Assembly: GCA_020346245.1 (NCBI GenBank) | Contig: CP070778.1 | Coordinates: forward strand, 1,934,664-1,985,662 | Length of the DNA: 50,999 nt | DNA from: Flavobacteriaceae bacterium | GTDB lineage: Bacteria > Bacteroidota > Bacteroidia > Flavobacteriales > Flavobacteriaceae | Direction: 5' to 3' | In this document: in pieces, positions 16,270-25,852 of the stretch | How positions within the stretch are numbered: the first letter of the stretch is position 1 | How the letters are laid out: the number at the start of each line of letters is the position of its first letter | Position numbers and translations under genes: made by a program | The notes under the pieces: model-generated | Database searches by the model: none | What the model was told of the DNA's origin: nothing | What the model saw: the letters and a program-made list of their open reading frames with translations, nothing else

Positions 16270-17286
16270 ATGAAAATACTTGTAACCGGGGGGCTGGGAT
16301 TTATCGGATCGCATACCGTGGTAGAGTTACAGAATTCTGGTTATGAAGTTGTAGTCATAGACGATTGTTCTAATTCCTTTGAAAATGTCCTGGAAGGTAT
16401 TTATGCAATTACCGGCAAAAGACCGGTTTTTGAGAAAATTGATTTACGCGAAAAAGAAAAGGTAAGTGATTTTTTCAAAAGGCATGCAGATATAAAGGGA
16501 ACAATTCATTTTGCCGCTTCAAAAGCCGTTGGGGAAAGTGTAGAAGAGCCATTGCTGTATTATGAAAACAATTTAAGTACTCTGATATATCTGCTTAAGG
16601 AAATAACTGCAAAAAAAAGGCAGAGTTTTATTTTTAGTTCTTCATGTACAGTTTACGGACAAGCAGATAAAATGCCCATAACAGAGGATGCCCCAGTAAA
16701 AAAGGCCGAATCACCTTATGGTAATACAAAACAGATTGGAGAGGAAATAATTAATGATACTTGTAAAGTGAATTCAGGATTGCAAGCCATCTCTTTAAGA
16801 TATTTTAATCCCATGGGGGCACATTCTAGTGCGGAAATTGGAGAATTACCTATTGGTGTCCCACAAAATTTAGTTCCCTTTATAACACAAACGGGGATTG
16901 GTTTAAGAGAACAGTTAGCTGTTTTTGGTGATGATTATCCGACATCGGATGGCACGTGTATTAGAGATTATATCCATGTGGTTGATCTGGCAAAGGCACA
17001 TGTGGTTGCCTTAGAACGGCTTTTAAATGGAGAGAACCCTGAGAATTATGAAGTCTTCAATGTGGGTACTGGCGAAGGAAGTTCGGTACTTGAAGTTATT
17101 GCTAGTTTTGAGCGGGTTTCCGGAAAGAAACTTAATTATTCTATCGTGGAAAGGAGAGCCGGTGATATTACTACAGCATATGCCGATACTAAAAAGGCCA
17201 ATGAGGTTTTAGGTTGGAAAGCAGGTTCTACCTTAGACGAGGCTATGAAATCTGCCTGGGATTGGGAACGAAAAATAAGAAGTTAA
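16270..17286 (+). CDS. galE: UDP-glucose 4-epimerase
   Basis: The 338-residue enzyme interconverts UDP-glucose and UDP-galactose in the cytoplasm. It is an extended short-chain dehydrogenase: TGGLGFIGSH (residues 6-15) binds NAD, S123-S125 in SSSCTVYG provides the catalytic Ser, and YGNTK gives the Tyr150/Lys154 pair. The stretch RYFNPMGAH and the late RDYIHVVDLAKAH are GalE-specific. The length is that of the typical bacterial enzyme. It starts with ATG 58 nt after the aminotransferase gene and probably shares its transcript, supplying galactose or related units for surface glycans. Confidence 0.95.
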   Translation: MKILVTGGLGFIGSHTVVELQNSGYEVVVIDDCSNSFENVLEGIYAITGKRPVFEKIDLREKEKVSDFFKRHADIKGTIHFAASKAVGESVEEPLLYYENNLSTLIYLLKEITAKKRQSFIFSSSCTVYGQADKMPITEDAPVKKAESPYGNTKQIGEEIINDTCKVNSGLQAISLRYFNPMGAHSSAEIGELPIGVPQNLVPFITQTGIGLREQLAVFGDDYPTSDGTCIRDYIHVVDLAKAHVVALERLLNGENPENYEVFNVGTGEGSSVLEVIASFERVSGKKLNYSIVERRAGDITTAYADTKKANEVLGWKAGSTLDEAMKSAWDWERKIRS

Positions 17287-17380
17287 TACCTGAACCCATT
17301 TATTGAAATCTCAAAACTGGTATGCTTGCCATCTATTGTAGGAGGCTTTAACGGATAAATAAAAATCTTTTCCGCATTAT

Positions 17381-17734
17381 ATGGTCCCTTTATTCAAAGA
17401 AAGTGAGGAATTAATAAGGTATGCAAGTTCGGTTCAATTATATGAGGACCTTGTGCTACAAATCCAAAAGGATTTTAGTTTAGCTAATTTAACTTTAGAC
17501 TTACCTGCTGATTGTAATCCGAATGAACTCAAATATTTACTACAAAAAAATATTCAATTTTTAATTGAGGAGAAGTTTTCAGATTTTTTAAATCTTCTAT
17601 ATGTGGTAGATTTACCTGAAGCCACCACAAAGAAAATATTAACCATAGGTGATCAGCATATCAGTGAACACTATACATTTCTTATTTTAAAAAGGGTCTG
17701 GCAAAAAGTATGGTTTCGAGAGAAATATAAATAG
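17381..17734 (+). CDS. Conserved-type hypothetical protein (117 aa)
   Basis: I do not recognise a named family. The protein is soluble, alpha-helical in composition and acidic in its first half, with no signal peptide or membrane segment. The N-terminal part (LIRYASSVQLYEDLVLQIQKDF) reads as two amphipathic helices. The C-terminal part ends in basic, aromatic residues (LKRVWQKVWFREKYK). Its codon use and the orderly spacing of hydrophobic residues support a real gene. It lies 94 nt after galE on the same strand and is convergent with the barrel gene, 20 nt away. Confidence 0.7.
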   Translation: MVPLFKESEELIRYASSVQLYEDLVLQIQKDFSLANLTLDLPADCNPNELKYLLQKNIQFLIEEKFSDFLNLLYVVDLPEATTKKILTIGDQHISEHYTFLILKRVWQKVWFREKYK

Positions 17735-17754
17735 TTGCGAAAAGAATTACTAAA

Positions 17755-18291
17755 TTAAAAAAAGACCCTGATAAAGGGCACCCAGGGATCAGCATAAATA
17801 CTTCTGTCATTATGAAGTACGTCATATTGTATGCCAAAAGTGACATTCCTGGTACTGTATCCAACCCCCATAAAAAGGGCAGTAGTCCAGTAGTTTTCAT
17901 CCAACAAGAGAGAAGAAGAACTATAATTTGTAGTAACCCTTAATTGTTGAAGTACAGCTGATAATTGTATAGGGGGTATTGGATTAAAAAAGTTTAGGAT
18001 GCTTCCACCATAAGCCGTAAATTCAGAATCTCCGAATTTGGAATATTCAAAATTCAACCCTAAACCCGTGGCAAAGTTTTCACTTACCTGATAAATAGCA
18101 CTTGGGGCAACGGCAATACTAAAGCTATCACTTCCGAATCCCAGACCTAAAGCACCTCCATATCGCACATTACTCCAAAACTCATTTTGTGACTTTAATT
18201 GCTGTGAATAAGAAGTCAGACTGATAAAAGAGAAAACCGCTATCAAAGCAAAATACTTATATCTGAATAAATGTTTAATGGCCATAAACAT
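17755..18291 (-). CDS. Outer-membrane beta-barrel protein (about 178 aa)
   Basis: The frame opens at a GTG at 18309, but I prefer the ATG at 18291, six codons later. A signal peptide (about 24 residues) ends LTSYSQ. The mature protein alternates hydrophobic and polar residues and is rich in Gly, Tyr and Ser (YGGALGLGFGSDSFSIAV, NFATGLGLNFEYSKFG, FMGVGYSTRNVTFGIQYDVL). It ends in VPFIRVFF, the aromatic C-terminus expected of a barrel strand recognised by BAM. Homologues beside sucA in flavobacteria are often annotated by proximity as alpha-ketoglutarate decarboxylase; nothing in this sequence supports an enzyme. It is divergent from sucA (92 nt), so the two may share a regulatory region. Confidence 0.75.
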   Translation of the reverse strand: MFMAIKHLFRYKYFALIAVFSFISLTSYSQQLKSQNEFWSNVRYGGALGLGFGSDSFSIAVAPSAIYQVSENFATGLGLNFEYSKFGDSEFTAYGGSILNFFNPIPPIQLSAVLQQLRVTTNYSSSSLLLDENYWTTALFMGVGYSTRNVTFGIQYDVLHNDRSIYADPWVPFIRVFF

Positions 18292-18383
18292 GATTTTTAA
18301 TTTATACACTCTTATATAATCTCATAAACTATTAATTATTGTATTTTTGATCTAATTTTTTACAACATATTGAATCGGCGTTT

Positions 18384-21203
18384 ATGGATAAATATTCCTT
18401 TTTAAATACTGCACATACGTCTTTCTTTGCTGAATTATATGACAGGTATCTTACAAACCCCGACAGCGTTGAACCTAGTTGGCGTGCTTTTTTCCAGGGA
18501 TTTGATTTCGGAATGGAAAGTGCCCTGGATGAAGTGGGCATAGCAGGGGTTAACGGCTCACCTCTTATGGCTGATGGAGAATCGGTAGCGATTCCTGAGA
18601 CCATGCTCAAAGAATTTCAAATAGTTAAGCTAATTGACGCATACCGTAGCAGGGGTCATTTGTTTACCAGGACCAACCCTGTGAGAGAAAGAAGGAAATA
18701 TGTGCCAACCCTTGATATAGAAAATTTTGGTTTATCTCAAGAAGATTTAGAAACTGTGTTTAATGCAGGTGAAGTGATTGGGTTGGGCCCGAGAAAATTA
18801 CGTGAAATAATCAGCCATTTGAAACGCATATATTGTGATGCTATTGGTGTGGAATATATGTATATAAGAAAGCCAGAACGTGTTCAATGGACACAGGATT
18901 GGCTAAATGTCAATGACAATCATCCTGATTTTGACGCTGACCGAAAGAAGCACATACTTCGAAAACTTAATCAGGCGGTATCTTTTGAGGCATTCTTGCA
19001 CACCAAATATGTGGGTCAAAAAAGATTTTCGTTAGAGGGAAATGAATCGCTTATCCCTGCAATTGATGCTGTTGTTGAGAGAGCCGCTGAAATGGGTGTT
19101 AAACAATTTGTCATGGGAATGGCCCATAGAGGAAGGCTCAACGTATTGACTAATATTTTTGGAAAATCTGCCAAAGATATTTTTAGTGAGTTTGAAGGTA
19201 AGGACTATGAGGAGGAAATTTTTGACGGTGATGTAAAATACCATTTAGGATGGACCTCTGAGCGTAAGGCCTACAACGGCAATAAAATAAATATGAACAT
19301 TGCCCCTAATCCTTCACATCTGGAAACCGTGGGTGCCGTAGTAGAAGGTATTAGCAGGGCAAAACAAGACACCCATTATCCGGAAGATTTTTCTAAGGTA
19401 TTACCAATTGTAGTTCATGGAGATGCGGCGATTGCCGGACAGGGAATAGCCTATGAAGTAGTACAAATGGCACAATTAGACGGTTATAAAACCAATGGTA
19501 CCATTCATATTGTAGTAAACAATCAAATTGGATTTACAACGAATTACCTCGACGGCAGATCTTCCACATATTGCACGGACGTGGGTAAAGTTACGTTAAG
19601 CCCGGTTTTACACGTTAATGCAGATGATGTAGAGGCAGTGGTTCACGCATCCCTGTTTGCTTTGGAATATAGAATGCGTTTTAATAGTGATGTTTTTCTT
19701 GACTTACTGGGTTACAGAAAGTATGGACACAATGAAGGAGATGAGCCCCGTTTTACGCAACCTAAATTGTACAAAGCGATAGCAAAGCATAAGAATCCTA
19801 GAGAAATATATTCCGAGAAATTAATTGCACAGGGAATTATTAATAAAGATTTTGTAAAGGAGTTAGAACTGGAGTATAAAGAAAGTTTGGAGGAAGAGCT
19901 TGAAGATTCTAAAAAAGAAGATAAAACGATCATCACACCGTTTATGGCTGATGAATGGAGTGGTTTTCAAAATGTGCGCGAATGGGAGATGTTAGATCCC
20001 GTAGACACTACCTATGATAAGGCAAAATTGACCGAAATTGCAAAGGTTATTACGCAACTACCCAAGGATAAAAAGTTTTTGCGCAAAGTTGAAAAACTAG
20101 TAGGGGATCGCAAAAAAATGTTCTTTGAGACCGATAAGCTTGATTGGGCAATGGGGGAATTACTTGCCTACGGAACCCTTTTGGAAGAAGGTTTTGATGT
20201 TCGTATGTCTGGTCAGGATGTCGAAAGAGGAACTTTTTCACACAGGCACGCTGTAATGAAGGTGGAAGAAAGTGAGGAAGAGATTATGTTATTAAATAAC
20301 CTGAGTGATACTCAGGGAAGATTCCAGATATATAATTCCCTTTTATCAGAATATGGTGTAGTAGGTTTTGATTATGGATATGCCATGGCCAGTCCAAATA
20401 CTTTAACTATATGGGAAGCCCAGTTTGGCGATTTTAGTAATGGAGCCCAGATAATGATAGACCAATATATTTCAGCGGCTGAAGATAAATGGAAATTGCA
20501 AAATGGACTTGTAATGCTCCTTCCCCATGGATATGAAGGACAAGGTGCAGAGCACTCTTCAGCAAGAATGGAGAGGTATCTTCAATTATGCGCAAGAGAC
20601 AATATGTATGTCACAGATTGCACTACTCCTGCAAACCTGTTTCATTTGCTAAGAAGACAAATGAAAGCAAATTTCAGAAAACCTTTAATTGTATTCACAC
20701 CTAAAAGTTTATTGCGTCACCCAAAAGCTGTTTCTGGTGTTGATGAATTTTCCGACGGAGGTTTTCAGGAAGTAATAGATGACCCAAGTGCTGATATTAA
20801 CAAGATTAAAAGCCTCGTGTTCTGTACAGGAAAATTCTATTACGATTTGCTTGCATTTAAAGATGCTAATAAAAGAGATGATGTTGCTTTGGTACGAGTT
20901 GAACAACTGTTTCCGGTACCTGAGCAAAAAATGACTGCAATTATAAAGAAGTATAAAAAGGCTAATGATTTGGTGTGGGCACAAGAAGAACCAAGGAATA
21001 TGGGAGCATGGAGCCATATGTTTACCCATTATAGGGAGGCACAAAAGTTTCGAGTGGCATCAAGACGTTTTTATGCATCCCCAGCTGCAGGCAGCGCAGT
21101 TCGTTCTAAATTAAGACAGCAGCAGATAATAGATTTCGTCTTTGATAAAACGAAAGATAATATGACAAGGCGGGTTACTAAAAGTGAATATAAGAAGGGA
21201 TGA
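18384..21203 (+). CDS. sucA: 2-oxoglutarate dehydrogenase E1 component
   Basis: The 939-residue thiamine diphosphate enzyme decarboxylates 2-oxoglutarate and passes the succinyl group to the E2 lipoyl domain, in the TCA cycle. Domains in order: the E1 N-terminal E2-binding segment (FLNTAHTSFFAELYDRY, residues 6-22, then SVEPSWRAFF), the dehydrogenase domain with FVMGMAHRGRLN (near 240) and HGDAAIAGQG (His about 344), VVNNQIGFTT, and the metal-TPP site. The transketolase pyrimidine-binding domain has GQDVERGTFSHRHAV, and the C-terminal OGDH domain has WAQEEPRNMGAW. Full family length. Its last four bases overlap the start of the M23 gene (ATGA), and odhB follows, so the three form one operon. 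A TATTTTTG at 18342-18349 may be the -7 box. Confidence 0.98.
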   Translation: MDKYSFLNTAHTSFFAELYDRYLTNPDSVEPSWRAFFQGFDFGMESALDEVGIAGVNGSPLMADGESVAIPETMLKEFQIVKLIDAYRSRGHLFTRTNPVRERRKYVPTLDIENFGLSQEDLETVFNAGEVIGLGPRKLREIISHLKRIYCDAIGVEYMYIRKPERVQWTQDWLNVNDNHPDFDADRKKHILRKLNQAVSFEAFLHTKYVGQKRFSLEGNESLIPAIDAVVERAAEMGVKQFVMGMAHRGRLNVLTNIFGKSAKDIFSEFEGKDYEEEIFDGDVKYHLGWTSERKAYNGNKINMNIAPNPSHLETVGAVVEGISRAKQDTHYPEDFSKVLPIVVHGDAAIAGQGIAYEVVQMAQLDGYKTNGTIHIVVNNQIGFTTNYLDGRSSTYCTDVGKVTLSPVLHVNADDVEAVVHASLFALEYRMRFNSDVFLDLLGYRKYGHNEGDEPRFTQPKLYKAIAKHKNPREIYSEKLIAQGIINKDFVKELELEYKESLEEELEDSKKEDKTIITPFMADEWSGFQNVREWEMLDPVDTTYDKAKLTEIAKVITQLPKDKKFLRKVEKLVGDRKKMFFETDKLDWAMGELLAYGTLLEEGFDVRMSGQDVERGTFSHRHAVMKVEESEEEIMLLNNLSDTQGRFQIYNSLLSEYGVVGFDYGYAMASPNTLTIWEAQFGDFSNGAQIMIDQYISAAEDKWKLQNGLVMLLPHGYEGQGAEHSSARMERYLQLCARDNMYVTDCTTPANLFHLLRRQMKANFRKPLIVFTPKSLLRHPKAVSGVDEFSDGGFQEVIDDPSADINKIKSLVFCTGKFYYDLLAFKDANKRDDVALVRVEQLFPVPEQKMTAIIKKYKKANDLVWAQEEPRNMGAWSHMFTHYREAQKFRVASRRFYASPAAGSAVRSKLRQQQIIDFVFDKTKDNMTRRVTKSEYKKG

Positions 21204-22162
21204 GATCTGTATTGCTCTTAATGATATTCTTTTCTCTTAAATTATTCTCTCAGTCAGAACAACCCATCTATGAAAGGTTTGTATCTGTATTTGCTGAACG
21301 GTTTAACAGTGGTGATTACGATGGCATTTATGATTTATACGGTGCCGGGATGAAGAATACCTATACAAGTATTGAAACCAGAATTTTCTTTGATAAAACT
21401 ATTAAAAGTTTAACAGGTGAGATTGAATCCATGCAATTTTATACACTTCGGGATGGGGCACATGTTTACCGGGTATTTTTTGATAAGTCCGTAGCAGATA
21501 TGACAATTACATTATCTCCGCAGAGTAAAATAAATGGTTTGCTTTTTTCAAAACCACAGCCACTGGAGGTACCTTTATTGGAAAGAAATACAACATTTAT
21601 AAGTTTGCCATTTAATGGGGAATGGTTTGTATATTGGGGCGGAGTTGCAGAAGGACAGAATATTCATATAAAAGAGATAACGCAGCAATATGCCTATGAC
21701 ATCCTAATAGTAAAAGATGGGGTCTCTTATGAAGGAGATCCTTTACTAAACCAAAGCTATTTTGCATTCGGTGAAGATATCATAGCGCCATGTGATGGAC
21801 GGGTAGTTAAAGTTATTGATGGAGTGCCGGACAATATTCCGGGAGATGCCAATGAGCAGGAACTTACGGGGAATACGATAGTTCTGCGGACCGATAGAGA
21901 TGAATATGTTCTTCTGGCGCATTTAATGAATAACTCAATAGTTGTAGAAGAGGGTCAGGACATAAGAAAAGGAGAAATTATTGCTAAATGCGGTAACTCT
22001 GGAAATTCAACTGAAGCTCACTTGCATTTAAGTTTGCAAAATGCACTAGAAATGGAAGATTCAATAGGAGCCAAATTATATTTTGATCGCATTGAAGTCA
22101 ATGGAGAGATTAGAATGGATTATCTTCCGGTAAAAGAAGATTTTATTAGTAATAGTAATTAA
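21200..22162 (+). CDS. M23 family metallopeptidase (LytM domain), secreted
   Basis: The 320-residue protein has a signal peptide (about 1-17, ending LKLFSQ). An N-terminal domain, about 20-115, resembles the DUF3887-type accessory domain (ERFNSGDYDGIYDLYGAGMK). A LytM/peptidase M23 domain covers about 150-285. Its zinc ligands look intact in the arrangement of the subgroup with a split first motif: H156 in NIHIKEI, D167 in YAYDILI, H241 in VLLAHLM and H276 in AHLHLSLQ. The family cuts peptidoglycan cross-links or related Gly bonds in the periplasm. It overlaps sucA by 4 nt and precedes odhB by 25 nt, so it is translated from the same mRNA as the 2-oxoglutarate dehydrogenase subunits, an odd partnership. 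Confidence 0.87.
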   Translation: MRSVLLLMIFFSLKLFSQSEQPIYERFVSVFAERFNSGDYDGIYDLYGAGMKNTYTSIETRIFFDKTIKSLTGEIESMQFYTLRDGAHVYRVFFDKSVADMTITLSPQSKINGLLFSKPQPLEVPLLERNTTFISLPFNGEWFVYWGGVAEGQNIHIKEITQQYAYDILIVKDGVSYEGDPLLNQSYFAFGEDIIAPCDGRVVKVIDGVPDNIPGDANEQELTGNTIVLRTDRDEYVLLAHLMNNSIVVEEGQDIRKGEIIAKCGNSGNSTEAHLHLSLQNALEMEDSIGAKLYFDRIEVNGEIRMDYLPVKEDFISNSN

Positions 22163-22187
22163 AGAAACCGATATAAAAGTGTAAGGC

Positions 22188-23408
22188 ATGATTTTAGAAA
22201 TGAAAGTTCCATCTCCGGGTGAATCCATTACCGAAGTTGAAATAGCAGAATGGCTGGTCAGCGATGGAGACTATGTTGAAAAGGACCAGGCAATTGCTGA
22301 GGTAGATTCAGATAAAGCTACCCTGGAATTACCGGCAGAGGAGAGCGGCATAATCACCTTGAAAGCTGAAGAAGGAGATGCTGTGGCTGTTGGAGAAGTT
22401 GTCTGTCTTATAGATACAAGTGCGGAAAAACCTGAAGACGGGGATATAGCCGAAGAAACAAAGGTTGATAAAACAGAAGTTGCTGTTCAACAGGAAGAAA
22501 TTGTTAGGGAAGAAGTTGCAAAAGAGTCGTATGCTAAGGGTGTACCTTCACCTGCTGCCAGAAAAATACTTGACGAGAAAGGTATCGATGCAGCTAGTTT
22601 AACAGGGACCGGGAAGGATGGAAGAATTACCAAAGAAGATGCGGTGAAATCTGTTCCTTCAATGGGTAGCCCTACAGGTGGTAAGCGGGGAGAACAACGG
22701 ACTAAGCTTTCTATGTTAAGACGAAAAGTAGCTGAACGTCTTGTAGCTGCCAAAAACGAAACGGCTATGCTTACTACATTTAATGAAGTAGACATGTCGG
22801 CAATTTTTGCATTGAGAAAACAATACAAAGAAATATTTAAAGATAAGCATGATGTAAGCCTTGGGTTTATGTCATTTTTCACAAAGGCTGTAATAAGGGC
22901 TTTGCAAATGTTCCCTTCTGTAAATTCCATGATTGATGGGAAAGAGATGGTATCATTTGAATTTTGCGATATAAGTATAGCCGTTTCTGGTCCGAAGGGT
23001 CTTATGGTACCTGTTATAAGAAATGCTGAAAATCTTACTTTTAGAGGTGTTGAAGCAGAAGTTAAACGTCTTGCGATAAGAGCGCGAGATGGCCAGATTA
23101 CTGTAGACGAAATGACTGGAGGGACTTTCACGATTTCCAATGGCGGGGTTTTTGGTTCAATGTTGTCAACCCCAATTATAAATCCACCTCAAAGCGGTAT
23201 TCTTGGCATGCATAATATTGTAGAACGGCCTATAGTTAAAGAAGGGGCTATAGTAATTGCACCAATAATGTATGTAGCATTATCATATGATCATAGAATT
23301 ATTGATGGAAAAGAATCTGTAGGATTTCTGGTTGAAGTAAAAGAAGCTTTGGAAAATCCTGTGGAATTATTAATGGATGGTTCTCCGGAAAAGTCACTTG
23401 AGTTGTAG
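22188..23408 (+). CDS. odhB: Dihydrolipoyllysine succinyltransferase (2-oxoglutarate dehydrogenase E2)
   Basis: The 406-residue E2 subunit forms the core of the 2-oxoglutarate dehydrogenase complex and makes succinyl-CoA. It contains one lipoyl domain (about 1-77), with the lipoylated K43 in [13 protein letters not shown]. An Ala/Glu/Val-rich linker follows, then a peripheral subunit-binding domain at about 119-153 ([17 protein letters not shown] and [12 protein letters not shown]). The acyltransferase domain spans about 170-406, with the active-site SYDHRIIDG (H369, D373). The length matches the single-lipoyl bacterial type. Third gene of the sucA-M23-odhB operon; the E3 (lipoamide dehydrogenase) gene is not in the window. 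Confidence 0.98.
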   Translation: MILEMKVPSPGESITEVEIAEWLVSDGDYVEKDQAIAEVDSDKATLELPAEESGIITLKAEEGDAVAVGEVVCLIDTSAEKPEDGDIAEETKVDKTEVAVQQEEIVREEVAKESYAKGVPSPAARKILDEKGIDAASLTGTGKDGRITKEDAVKSVPSMGSPTGGKRGEQRTKLSMLRRKVAERLVAAKNETAMLTTFNEVDMSAIFALRKQYKEIFKDKHDVSLGFMSFFTKAVIRALQMFPSVNSMIDGKEMVSFEFCDISIAVSGPKGLMVPVIRNAENLTFRGVEAEVKRLAIRARDGQITVDEMTGGTFTISNGGVFGSMLSTPIINPPQSGILGMHNIVERPIVKEGAIVIAPIMYVALSYDHRIIDGKESVGFLVEVKEALENPVELLMDGSPEKSLEL

Positions 23409-23436
23409 ACATTTTTCGAGTAGGATGGCACCGGGG

Positions 23437-23883
23437 TTATTTTTTATTTTTTAAAAATAGATTCCTGGAAGAATAATCAATTACCGCCTTACATTTTATT
23501 AGAATATCGGCCCCGATGATTCCATCTACAGGCAGAGAGTTATGTGTTTTAAGAGCTTCATTAACATGCACCAGATCAAATACTACTATCTGTTGTTTTG
23601 TCTTTTTCCATCCGCCAATTTTAATTTTATTTTTTGCTGAAACCAATGTTTCCATATCGGTAGCACCGGCACTGGCGGCTTTTATTTCTGAGTCCTCGGA
23701 TACTAGTTTAAAATAACTGGCTTTATCAACTCCTACACAGGTATTGGATGCACCAGTATCTAAAATAAAACGCCCGGTAATTCCATTAATACTGGCACTA
23801 ACTTCCAGATGATTTGTGTCTCCCAGAATCAATGGAATTTTAGAATATCCTTTATTTTTTAAAAGTTTCTTCAGATTACTCAT
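23437..23883 (-). CDS. Retropepsin-like aspartyl protease family protein
   Basis: The 148-residue protein carries the retroviral-type aspartyl protease signature FILDTGASNTCV, with catalytic Asp42. Such single-domain proteins must dimerise to build an active site. A second signature, VDGIIGADIL near residue 120, corresponds to the second conserved turn (IIG.D). No signal peptide or membrane segment is evident, so it is probably cytoplasmic. Substrates of these small bacterial proteins are not known. It is convergent with odhB (28 nt) and divergent from tatD (40 nt). Confidence 0.82.
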   Translation of the reverse strand: MSNLKKLLKNKGYSKIPLILGDTNHLEVSASINGITGRFILDTGASNTCVGVDKASYFKLVSEDSEIKAASAGATDMETLVSAKNKIKIGGWKKTKQQIVVFDLVHVNEALKTHNSLPVDGIIGADILIKCKAVIDYSSRNLFLKNKK

Positions 23884-23923
23884 TCAATATGTTTTTTGAC
23901 AAAGATAATTCTATTTTTGCTCT

Positions 23924-24691
23924 ATGATTATTACCGATACGCATACCCATTTGTATAGCGAAGCCTTTGATGAAGATAGAGATGAAATTATACAAAATGC
24001 CATAAGCAATGGTATTACACGCTTTTTTATACCGGCTATAGATTCTACTTATACCGATTCGATGCTGGATCTTGAAAAGCTATATCCCAAAAACATGTTT
24101 CTGATGATGGGTTTACACCCAACTTATGTAAAAGAAGGCTATAAAGAAGAGCTTAAACATGTTGAACATATGTTGTCTCAAAGACATTTCTATGCGGTAG
24201 GCGAGATAGGAATAGATCTCTATTGGGATAAGACATATTTTAAGGAACAGCGAGAAGCCTTTAAATACCAAATACACCTGGCAAGGAAATATAGCTTACC
24301 TATAGTCATTCATTGCAGAGATTCTTTCGATGAAATTTTTGATGTCCTGGAGGAGGAAAAATCAGAAGATCTTTTTGGAATTTTTCACTGCTTTACCGGT
24401 ACTGAAGAACAGGCCAAAAGGGCGTTGAGTTATAACATGAAGCTGGGAATAGGAGGGGTAGTTACCTTTAAAAATGGAAAAATTGATGCGTTTTTAAAGA
24501 AGATTGATTTGAATCATATTGTTTTGGAAACAGATAGTCCCTACCTGGCCCCGGCACCCTACAGAGGTAAACGCAATGAAAGTGTATATTTACTGGAGGT
24601 TTTAAAAAAACTCTCACAAATCTATGGTCTGGATGAAAAAGTGATTGCCGATATTACAACGCAAAATTCAAGAGATGTATTTGGAATATAA
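23924..24691 (+). CDS. tatD: TatD family metal-dependent hydrolase/DNase
   Basis: The 255-residue TIM-barrel amidohydrolase is the usual length of TatD/YcfH-type nucleases. Metal ligands: the HxH pair in DTHTHL (H7, H9), the Glu in VGEIGIDLYWD (about 91-101), His in VIHCRDSFDE, His in GIFHCFTGT, and Asp in ETDSPYLAP. The family includes 3'-5' exodeoxyribonucleases active in the cytoplasm, and some members with D-aminoacyl-tRNA deacylase activity. Followed 63 nt later by the asparaginase gene on the same strand. Confidence 0.95.
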   Translation: MIITDTHTHLYSEAFDEDRDEIIQNAISNGITRFFIPAIDSTYTDSMLDLEKLYPKNMFLMMGLHPTYVKEGYKEELKHVEHMLSQRHFYAVGEIGIDLYWDKTYFKEQREAFKYQIHLARKYSLPIVIHCRDSFDEIFDVLEEEKSEDLFGIFHCFTGTEEQAKRALSYNMKLGIGGVVTFKNGKIDAFLKKIDLNHIVLETDSPYLAPAPYRGKRNESVYLLEVLKKLSQIYGLDEKVIADITTQNSRDVFGI

Positions 24692-24754
24692 TTCCTGTAA
24701 AGAGGCAGAAACGAAATTTCCAGAATGGTTTACAACATAAATTCACTTTGCTGA

Positions 24755-25783
24755 ATGAGTAAAAAAATTAACATATTACTAATTTATACCGGAGGCACCA
24801 TAGGTATGGTAAAAGATTATCCTTCCGGAACCTTAAGAGCTTTTGATTTTAATAAATTGGTAAGTAATATTCCGGAATTAAGCCAATTGGATTGTGAAAT
24901 TCAGAGCGTATCATTTAAGGATCCTATAGACTCCTCTAATATGAACCCTTCACATTGGGTTGCTATAGCCACCATAATTGAAAAGCATTATGACAGTCAT
25001 GACGGGTTTGTGGTACTTCAGGGTAGTGATACCATGAGTTATTCTTCATCTGCTTTGAGTTTTATGTTAGAAAATCTCTCTAAACCTGTAATTTTTACAG
25101 GTTCACAATTACCTATTGGAGACCTGCGTACAGATGCCAAGGAAAATCTGATCACATCAATTCAGATAGCAGCTTTGCGAGAGAACAATCAAGCGGTAAT
25201 AAAGGAGGTATGTCTTTATTTTGAATACAAGCTATATCGTGCAAACAGGACTACTAAAATTAACGCTGAGCACTTTCAGGCATTTGCGTCTTTGAACTTT
25301 CCCGCTCTGGCTGAGTCTGGTGTACATTTGAAGATAAATCGAAATTATCTTTTAAAACATCAAAAAAATAAAAAGTTAAAAGTGCATAAGACTATGGACA
25401 CGAATGTGGCAATTTTTAAACTCTTTCCAGGTTTTAGTCGGGAATTACTACAGGGAATATTGAACATACCCAACTTAAAAGCCTTAGTTTTTGAGACCTA
25501 TGGCGCAGGAAATGCTCCTGTGGATGAATGGTTGTTGTCAGATCTTCAGGAAGCTATAAAGAAAGGGTTACATATAGTAAATGTAACTCAATGTTCCGGC
25601 GGTTCAGTAATTATGGGCAGATATAGTACAAGTGAAGAACTTAGGAAAATACATCTTATAGATGGAGGAGATATTACATCCGAAGCGGCAATCACCAAAC
25701 TTATGTACCTTCTGGGCAGTGGCGTTTCCCATAAATCATTCAGAACAATTTTTGAAACTTCACTAAGAGGAGAGTTGTCCTAA
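24755..25783 (+). CDS. ansA: Type I (cytoplasmic) L-asparaginase
   Basis: The 342-residue enzyme hydrolyses asparagine to aspartate and ammonia. It lacks a signal peptide, as expected for the type I form. The N-terminal TGGTIG motif gives the nucleophile Thr15. The second active-site motif reads QGSDTMSYSSSALSFML, with Ser91 where most homologues have Thr, followed by the conserved Asp92. The FETYGAGNAP stretch near 247-256 and CSGGSVIMGRY are AnsA features, the latter lying in the effector-binding region of the E. coli-type enzyme. It follows tatD on the same strand (63 nt). Confidence 0.92.
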   Translation: MSKKINILLIYTGGTIGMVKDYPSGTLRAFDFNKLVSNIPELSQLDCEIQSVSFKDPIDSSNMNPSHWVAIATIIEKHYDSHDGFVVLQGSDTMSYSSSALSFMLENLSKPVIFTGSQLPIGDLRTDAKENLITSIQIAALRENNQAVIKEVCLYFEYKLYRANRTTKINAEHFQAFASLNFPALAESGVHLKINRNYLLKHQKNKKLKVHKTMDTNVAIFKLFPGFSRELLQGILNIPNLKALVFETYGAGNAPVDEWLLSDLQEAIKKGLHIVNVTQCSGGSVIMGRYSTSEELRKIHLIDGGDITSEAAITKLMYLLGSGVSHKSFRTIFETSLRGELS

Positions 25784-25852
25784 AATTAAGGTGGTGAAAG
25801 TTTTTTAAACCAATTTTTTTTTGTTAATTGCTCGCCCTGTAATACACAGTAT

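Noticed and set aside
22487..23140. 217-aa minus-strand frame within odhB
   Set aside because: Long, but it lies wholly within odhB, whose lipoyl, binding and catalytic motifs are certain; its composition is Ser/Ile-rich shadow.
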